Source: an uncultured Peptococcaceae bacterium
Lineage (GTDB): Bacteria > Bacillota > Dehalobacteriia > UBA4068
Assembly: GCA_947307285.1 (NCBI GenBank)
Contig: CAMZIS010000002.1
Span: 1-26,862, forward strand
Direction of reading: 5' to 3'
DNA: 26,862 bases
In this document: positions 15,391-20,761 of the stretch, in pieces
How positions within the stretch are numbered: the first letter of the stretch is position 1
Layout of the letters: the number at the start of each line of letters is the position of its first letter
Made by a program: the position numbers and the translations under genes
Notes under the pieces: generated by a model
The model's input: the letters and a program-made list of their open reading frames with translations, nothing else
Database searches by the model: none
What the model was told of the DNA's origin: nothing

Positions 15391-18300
15391 ATGACGACCC
15401 TAGACAATGCCAACAGCGAACAGATAAGATCCTACCTTTCCCTGGAAAATGATTTCACCGCCGCGGCTCACAGCGCCGCAGAAGCTCTGGCTAAAGCCAA
15501 GGAGCAGCTGGGAGATATTGAAGAAAGGGCGGAGCAGAGCGAAGAGGGGGCCTACGCCGCCCGCGCCGCCGCCAACGATCTGCTCAGCGACTACCAGACC
15601 GCAGCCGACAGCGTATCGCTGCTCACGGCCGAGGAGGCCGACCGCAGCCGCTCCGCGGAGTTGATGCAAAGCCTGGTCCAGGAAACCCTGGGCTATCCGG
15701 AAGCTACCGACGAGCATCTGAGCGAGCTGATGGAACGGGCCCGGCAGGAGCTGTTGAGCTGCTCCAGCCAGGCGGAGGAGGAGCTGCAAAGCAAGCGTCA
15801 GGCTTTGTCAGAGGCCCGGGAAAAGGAACGCCTTTTGCAGATCGATTCCGGCGCCATGCAGCTTTCCGCCTGTGTGGAACAGCTGCGGCAGCTGGTCAGT
15901 CAGGACGAGCTGGCGCTTTGCCGTCACGAGATCGAGCAGCAGGACCTGCAGCAGCGCCTCAACGAAGGCCGCGCCCGCATAGCGGGGAATCTTTCCTCCA
16001 TTATCGAAAAACGCGCCGGTCTGGGTGAAGCCATAGATTCCTACCGCAGCAAAACGGAGACTATCCAGCAGCTGGAGGCGGACGAGGCCCGTCATGACCA
16101 GATAATCGAAAAGCTGACCGCCGATATGAAGCAGATCGGCGCCGACATCATCCCCCACAGCCAGAGCATATGCAAACTGGAAACCGAAGTCAGTTCCCTG
16201 CGTCGGGAGCTGGATTCGGTCAGCGCGGACGAGGATCGAAGCGCTGCCTTGAGGCAGGAGCTGGAACAGCAGCTTTCCGGCAGACGCGACGAGCTGGAGC
16301 GGCTGAATCGGGAGGCCGGTGAGGAAACGGAGCATCTGGCCCGGGAGACCGAGCAGCGCGTTACCGCCGCCAGGCAGCAAAAGGACGAGGCGGAAAGCCT
16401 GCTGGAACAGATAAAGACCAAATTGGAAAGCGACCGCCAGTCCTTCCGTAAAGCCCAGGAAGAACTGCCCTACGCGGAGGCGACCAAAGCCGAATTGGAG
16501 CAGTCCCTGGCCCAGGCCCGCAAATCCGCCGCTGATACGGAGCGCATGATCAACAGCGCCGCGTCCGCCCGTCAGGGCATGCAAAGCGGCAGCGGCGGCG
16601 TGCTGAACAATCTTGAATCAGTGCTGAAAAAGACCCTGGATTCCACCCGGGACCTGGTGAGCAAGCTGGAGGGCGATCTGTCGGAGGCCGCCGCGAGCCT
16701 CACGGAAAAGCAGGATAGCTTCCGTCTGTTCTCGCAGCAGGTCAACGAAGGCAGCCAGCGTCACGACCAGCTGGAGCAGCAGGCGCGGGACGCCGCCGCC
16801 CGCTATGAGCAGGCGGTCAGCGAGACTGCCGCAGCCGCGGAGGAAGCGAAAGCGCGTCATTCCAGGCTGCTCAACGCCGCCGAAAGCGCGCTGACGGAAA
16901 CGGAAGAGAAATTCCGGAACGCCGACGCGGAACTCAGCAAACATAGCGGCAACAGGGAACAGCTCAGCGCCAGGCTGTCCCAGCTGACGCAGCAGCTGGA
17001 CCAGACCAAAGAAGAGTATGGCGAAGTCAGACGCCGCGTGACCCAGCTCAACGAAGAGATCGAGTCCGAGGTCATCCAGAAGACCAGCGATCTCGACCAG
17101 AAGCTGCTGGATTACTGGGAGGAAAGCAAGACCAACCTGCGTCAGTGCCAGATCAGCCACAACAGCATCCGCGATATGATCGAGCAGGTGCGGCGGGACG
17201 CCGGTCAGGAGCAGCAGTGCCTGGACGCTTTGACCGGGGACGGCAGCTTCGATCAGGCCCTGTCCGCCCGCCGTCAGCAGGCTTCCGATCTCGTGGAGGA
17301 AATCGGCCGGGAGAGCGAAGCCCTGCGTCAGGTCATCGACAACGGCTGCGAGATCAATTCGCCGGAGATCGAATCCGCGCTGGCAAAGGCCAGGACCATA
17401 CTGGACGACGCCGGCAAGATGAGCGACGACGCCCGGGAAAAGCTGGCCGCGGTCCCCGCTGCTTTGGCGTTGACCGATGGGCTGGAGCTGGATATAGACG
17501 CCATCAACGCTCCCATCCCCGCCGTGGATGACGAGCCTTACCTGCCCGCCCGCATCGCCACCGCCCGTCTGCGCTCCGAAGCGGAGATCGCTGCCGAAAA
17601 GGAGCCCACCCCGGAAGATATCCGCGCTCTGATCATGAATCAGCTGAAAGATGCCGAACAGCAGGAAGCAGCGGCGAAAGCGGCGGCTGAAGCTGCCGCC
17701 GCAGAGGAAGCGGCGAAAGCTGCTGCCGAGGCGGCCGCCGCAGAGGAAGCGGCGAAAGCTGCTGCTGAAGCGGCTGCTGCAGAAGAAGCGGCGAAAGCTG
17801 CTGCCGAGGCGGCTGCTGCAGAAGAAGCGGCAAAGGCGGCTGATGAAGCTCCTGGCGAGGCCAACGTTACCGCTGTCGAAGCAGCGCCCGCGGCGGCAAC
17901 GGCGTCCATCGGCGCGTTGATCATGAGCCAACTGTTAAGCGGCGAAAAAGCAGGCGTCCAGCAGGCGCCTGCCGAAGAAGCCCCACTTGAAGATGCTCCG
18001 ATCATAGAGGAAGCTCCTGTCATTGAGGAAGCCCCTGCAGTCGATGATGCTCCCGCTGAGGAAGAAGCTCCTGTTATCGAAGAAGCTCCCGCAGTTGAAG
18101 AAGCTCCCGCTAAGGAAGAAGCTCCCGCAGCAGAAGAAGCTCCCGCAGTTGAAGAAGCTCCCCTGATCGAAGAAACACCGGCAGAAGAAACTCCTGTTTC
18201 GGATGGCGCTGTACCCGCCGCAGCCGCCACCTCCATCGGCGCGCTGATCATGAGTCAGCTGTTGTCCGGCCAGCAGGCGGCCCCCGCAGAGGGACCTGCC

Positions 18301-19326
18301 GACGAAAGTCCGAATGCGGAAGCAGAAGAAACGCCTGTTCCCGTTCAGGAAGAAGCGGCAAAGCCTGTCCCCGCCGCGGAAGTCAAACCGAAAAAGCGGG
18401 GCCTGGGCGCCTTCCTGCACAGCCTGTTTTCCTCTGACAGCAAAAAAGAAGCGTCTGCCAAAGCGGACCTGACCGCACAGGCTGCGGAAGAAGCTAAACA
18501 GGCAGTGGAACAGACCACCGCTGTTGCGAAAGCTCCTGTCATTGAGGAAGCGCCTGTTATCGAAGAAGCTCCTGTTATCGAAGAAGCTCCCGCCGTTGAG
18601 GAAGCTCCCGTCATTGAGGAAGCTCCTGTTATCGAGGAAGCACCCCTGATCGACGAGGCTCCGGCTGACGAGGAAGCGCCCCTGATCGACGAGGCTCCGG
18701 CTGACGAGGAAGCGCCCCTGATCGACGAGACTCCGCTGATCGACGAAGAGCCGGCCAGCGAAGACGCCCAGTCCGAGTTGGCTCAGCAAATGGCCCGCAT
18801 CAATCAGGAAGCGCGTCTGGCCGACGAGCAGACCGCCCGCGAAGTGGAGCAAATGCGTCAGGAAAACGGCAACAGCGAAAACAGCGATTCCGACGCCTCC
18901 GCCCTGGCCGCCGAGATCGACGCCATGCGCCGCCGTCTGGCGCTGGAGGAGGATCCGGACGTGCTGACCGGCATGGGGATAAAGGACAGCCGGACCCAAT
19001 CCGAGCTGGACGCCATCCAGCGTTCGCTGCAGATCGCCCGGGAGGAAGAGGCCGCGCAGAAACGGGCTGAGGAAGAAGCCGCCCGTCTGGCGGAGGCAGA
19101 AGCCAGCCGCCGTCTGGAGGAAGACCAGCGGCTGACCCGCATCGCTCAGGAGGCCGCAGATAAGCTCAGCGGCAAAGCCATCGACCCTGAAGCCGCAGCC
19201 AAGGCCAACAGCATGGTCTCCGACATATACATGGGCCGCAGCGGGGAAAGCGCTGCCGACTCCGACGACGAGGACCTGGAAGCCGAACTGCGCCGTCTGA
19301 TCTTTTCCGATCTGGATAAAAAATAA
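15391..19326 (+). CDS. Giant coiled-coil protein 2 with Ala/Glu/Pro repeats and a recurring ALIM-x-QL motif
   Basis: A 1311-residue protein of unknown function. AGGAGA (15375-15380) precedes the ATG, and it follows protein 1 after 51 bases with no terminator. Layout: an M-T-T-L-D-N-A start; coiled coil to about residue 690; a Pro-containing break; a tandem 13-residue Ala-rich repeat (759 to about 820); disordered acidic EEAP repeats (about 860-940 and 1045-1125); a basic/hydrophobic island at about 999-1017 (KPKKRGLGAFLHSLF); a second coil (about 1130-1275); and an acidic tail. The motif [IL]-[GR]-[AR]-L-I-[MF]-x-[QD]-L appears at 744-752, 840-848, 949-957 and, degenerate, at 1300-1308, the very C-terminus. 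There is no signal peptide or membrane helix. The layout suggests a multivalent cytoplasmic scaffold. Function is inferred only from architecture. Confidence 0.85.
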   Translation: MTTLDNANSEQIRSYLSLENDFTAAAHSAAEALAKAKEQLGDIEERAEQSEEGAYAARAAANDLLSDYQTAADSVSLLTAEEADRSRSAELMQSLVQETLGYPEATDEHLSELMERARQELLSCSSQAEEELQSKRQALSEAREKERLLQIDSGAMQLSACVEQLRQLVSQDELALCRHEIEQQDLQQRLNEGRARIAGNLSSIIEKRAGLGEAIDSYRSKTETIQQLEADEARHDQIIEKLTADMKQIGADIIPHSQSICKLETEVSSLRRELDSVSADEDRSAALRQELEQQLSGRRDELERLNREAGEETEHLARETEQRVTAARQQKDEAESLLEQIKTKLESDRQSFRKAQEELPYAEATKAELEQSLAQARKSAADTERMINSAASARQGMQSGSGGVLNNLESVLKKTLDSTRDLVSKLEGDLSEAAASLTEKQDSFRLFSQQVNEGSQRHDQLEQQARDAAARYEQAVSETAAAAEEAKARHSRLLNAAESALTETEEKFRNADAELSKHSGNREQLSARLSQLTQQLDQTKEEYGEVRRRVTQLNEEIESEVIQKTSDLDQKLLDYWEESKTNLRQCQISHNSIRDMIEQVRRDAGQEQQCLDALTGDGSFDQALSARRQQASDLVEEIGRESEALRQVIDNGCEINSPEIESALAKARTILDDAGKMSDDAREKLAAVPAALALTDGLELDIDAINAPIPAVDDEPYLPARIATARLRSEAEIAAEKEPTPEDIRALIMNQLKDAEQQEAAAKAAAEAAAAEEAAKAAAEAAAAEEAAKAAAEAAAAEEAAKAAAEAAAAEEAAKAADEAPGEANVTAVEAAPAAATASIGALIMSQLLSGEKAGVQQAPAEEAPLEDAPIIEEAPVIEEAPAVDDAPAEEEAPVIEEAPAVEEAPAKEEAPAAEEAPAVEEAPLIEETPAEETPVSDGAVPAAAATSIGALIMSQLLSGQQAAPAEGPADESPNAEAEETPVPVQEEAAKPVPAAEVKPKKRGLGAFLHSLFSSDSKKEASAKADLTAQAAEEAKQAVEQTTAVAKAPVIEEAPVIEEAPVIEEAPAVEEAPVIEEAPVIEEAPLIDEAPADEEAPLIDEAPADEEAPLIDETPLIDEEPASEDAQSELAQQMARINQEARLADEQTAREVEQMRQENGNSENSDSDASALAAEIDAMRRRLALEEDPDVLTGMGIKDSRTQSELDAIQRSLQIAREEEAAQKRAEEEAARLAEAEASRRLEEDQRLTRIAQEAADKLSGKAIDPEAAAKANSMVSDIYMGRSGESAADSDDEDLEAELRRLIFSDLDKK
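17665..17850 (+). repeat. In-frame 39-bp tandem repeat, about 4.8 copies
   Basis: Thirteen-codon units begin at 17665, 17704, 17743, 17782 and 17821 (the last partial), each encoding EEAAKAAAEAAAA or a close variant. Copies differ mostly at third codon positions, so the peptide is conserved better than the DNA. It lies within coiled-coil gene 2 and should form a single alanine-rich helix. Confidence 0.93.
17970..18190 (+). repeat. Degenerate 18-bp repeats encoding EEAP units, block 1
   Basis: Within coiled-coil gene 2, hexapeptide units of the form [AP]-[VIA]-[IV]-E-E-A-P recur, with longer spacers such as AEEEAP and AKEEAP. This gives an acidic, proline-regular, probably extended linker between motif copies 2 and 3. 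Confidence 0.85.
18530..18755 (+). repeat. Degenerate 18-bp repeats encoding VIEEAP/LIDEAP units, block 2
   Basis: A more regular run of six-residue units: VIEEAP three times, then AVEEAP, VIEEAP, VIEEAP, LIDEAP, and then a duplicated 12-residue unit ADEEAPLIDEAP. It lies just after the basic island and before the second coil of coiled-coil protein 2. Confidence 0.88.
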
Positions 19327-19329
19327 GCG

Positions 19330-20139
19330 ATGAAGCTGACCGTTCTGGTAGACAACAACACCTATATCGACCGCTATTATTACGGAGAACCGGGCCTGTC
19401 CATCTATATCGAGGACGGGCCCCGTCGTATCCTGTTCGACTGCGGCTATTCCGAGGCGGCTCTGACCAACGCGGCTAAGATGGGACTGGACCTGGCGGCC
19501 GTGGATACCGTCGTCCTCTCTCACGGTCACGACGATCACGGCCGCGGACTCAGCTTTTTCATGCAGGCTTTTGATTGCCGGAACAAGAAGCTGATCCTGC
19601 ATCCCAAGGCTTTCAGCCGCCGCTATTACGACGGCGAATACATCGGCCTGCCCTTTGACGAAAAAGAGGCGGCCGCCGCCTTTGATCTGCACCCTTCAGC
19701 CGGACCGCTGGCCGTCAGCGATCGTCTGCTGTGGCTGGGGGCCATCCCCCGCCGCCACGACTTCGAGAACCGCGACCCCATCGGTCAGGTAGTAGAAAAC
19801 GGAGAAAGCCGCGACGACTTCCTGCCCGACGACAGCGCCCTGGTCTTCCGGGGGCGGGACGGGCTGTTCGTCATCAGCGGCTGCGCCCATTCCGGCATCT
19901 GCAATATCATCGATTATGCCTGCGAGGTCTGGGGGACCCAGAGGGTCTGGGGCGTGCTGGGCGGCTTCCATCTGCTTAAACAGGGGCCGCAGCTGGAACG
20001 GACAATTGAATTTTTCGATGAGCGGGGCATAAAAAACCTCTGGCCCTGTCACTGCGTGAATTTCAAAGCTAAGGCCGCCATCCACAGCCGCATCCCCATC
20101 CATGAAGTCGGCGTAGGCATGGAACTGACGGTGGAATAG
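19330..20139 (+). CDS. Metallo-beta-lactamase-fold hydrolase (COG1237-like)
   Basis: A 269-residue protein of the MBL superfamily, closest by eye to the COG1237 group that includes archaeal MptE-like and 'dihydropterin-ribofuranosyl-aminobenzene phosphate synthase' annotations. The metal-binding motif is H-G-H-D-D-H in VLSHGHDDHGRG, with further ligands likely in SGCAHSGICNII and near PCHC. It starts three bases after the coiled-coil gene 2 stop with no clear Shine-Dalgarno site, so translation probably depends on the upstream gene. A strong terminator follows. Its substrate cannot be told from sequence. Its position ties it to the coiled-coil pair, for example as an enzyme recruited or regulated by that scaffold, but this is inference. 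Confidence 0.88.
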   Translation: MKLTVLVDNNTYIDRYYYGEPGLSIYIEDGPRRILFDCGYSEAALTNAAKMGLDLAAVDTVVLSHGHDDHGRGLSFFMQAFDCRNKKLILHPKAFSRRYYDGEYIGLPFDEKEAAAAFDLHPSAGPLAVSDRLLWLGAIPRRHDFENRDPIGQVVENGESRDDFLPDDSALVFRGRDGLFVISGCAHSGICNIIDYACEVWGTQRVWGVLGGFHLLKQGPQLERTIEFFDERGIKNLWPCHCVNFKAKAAIHSRIPIHEVGVGMELTVE

Positions 20140-20177
20140 AACTGCCGATAAATAGCCCTATTATTAATAAGGAAATT

Positions 20178-20215
20178 AAAAACCTTTGCCTGCTTCGTAA
20201 GCGGCAAAGGTTTTT
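20178..20215 (+). terminator. Bidirectional terminator between the coiled-coil operon and the NifX-like gene
   Basis: An 11-bp stem (20180-20190 with 20203-20213) carries an inner GCTT/AAGC helix (20192-20195 with 20199-20202). A T run follows on the + strand and TTTTTAATTT on the minus strand. It lies between convergent genes. Confidence 0.93.
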
Positions 20216-20227
20216 GCTGTCACGCGG

Positions 20228-20542
20228 CTATTTGATGCCGGGCAATACTCCCGTGTAAAGCAGTCGTCTCACCTGCTGCACACGATAGAGATAACCGTCA
20301 AAGCACTGCACCTCCAACCGGCGCAGAGCTTGGCGCGCGTCAGAGCCGATCTGACCGCAGATCAGAGCCCGGCAGCCCTGCTCTTCGATGATGCGTACCG
20401 CGTCCTGTTCATCGGCCAGGGGCAGTACGGCGGAAACGACGCCGTCTTCCAGCTCCATTATATACAGACGCCGGGACCCCGCCAGTGTTTCCGGTATCAG
20501 CGGATCCTGCCCATCCTGTTCCACAGCTATCGCAGCAAGCAT
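20228..20542 (-). CDS. NifB/NifX-like iron-molybdenum cofactor-binding domain protein
   Basis: A 104-residue stand-alone protein of the dinitrogenase iron-molybdenum cofactor-binding superfamily (NifX, NafY, VnfX, C-terminus of NifB). Family features are the N-terminal strand IAVEQDGQDPLIPETLAGSR, the VIxxQGCRALICGQIG-like segment EEQGCRALICGQIGSDA, and the C-terminal pattern FDGYLYRVQQVRRLLYTGVLPG. Stand-alone members occur in many non-nitrogen-fixing anaerobes, often near MRP/NBP35-type ATPases, and their role is poorly defined. Here it is divergent from a molybdenum hydroxylase gene and may handle a metal cluster or cofactor for it, but no nitrogenase genes are in view. AAGGGAG lies about 11 bases before the ATG. 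Confidence 0.8.
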   Translation of the reverse strand: MLAAIAVEQDGQDPLIPETLAGSRRLYIMELEDGVVSAVLPLADEQDAVRIIEEQGCRALICGQIGSDARQALRRLEVQCFDGYLYRVQQVRRLLYTGVLPGIK

Positions 20543-20638
20543 AAAAATCAGGCTCCCTTCTTTATATTTATTTTAGTATAATCAATTAAAGTATTCAATC
20601 ATAAAATAACTCGTATCCGTTATTCTTTTCAATAAATA

Positions 20639-20676
20639 TTGCTTTTTCATGACAAAATGTTATCCTAAAATAAGAT
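20639..20676 (+). promoter_or_regulatory. Promoter region of the molybdenum hydroxylase gene
   Basis: Two overlapping candidates: ATGACA (20649-20654), 16 bases, TAAGAT (20671-20676); or TTGCTT (20639-20644), 16 bases, TATCCT (20661-20666). Either gives a leader of about 80-90 bases. Confidence 0.5.
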
Positions 20677-20681
20677 AGATA

Positions 20682-20735
20682 CCCATGTCAACCAGCGTGT
20701 TATGGGCACCGCTACGCCCTGGGGCGTAATTTTTT
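20682..20735 (+). promoter_or_regulatory. Leader hairpins, possible transcription attenuator
   Basis: CCCAT (20682-20686) can pair with ATGGG (20702-20706). Next TACGCC/GGCGTA (20713-20718 with 20723-20728) forms a tetraloop hairpin followed by ATTTTTTAT, the form of a weak intrinsic terminator, ending about 27 bases before the start codon. No known riboswitch was recognised. Confidence 0.45.
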
Positions 20736-20761
20736 ATACTTATTATTTGGGAGGTCATTTT

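Noticed and set aside
17665..18755. Possible CRISPR or satellite array
   Set aside because: The repeats are in frame, without unique spacers of constant length, and their peptide is better conserved than their DNA, so they are protein repeats.
13261..19692. Long minus-strand open frames (609 and 585 residues) opposite the coiled-coil genes
   Set aside because: They arise because Ala/Glu/Leu-rich GC codons read backwards contain few stops. They are Gly/Phe/Leu-rich, lack ribosome binding sites, and run antisense across the coherent operon.
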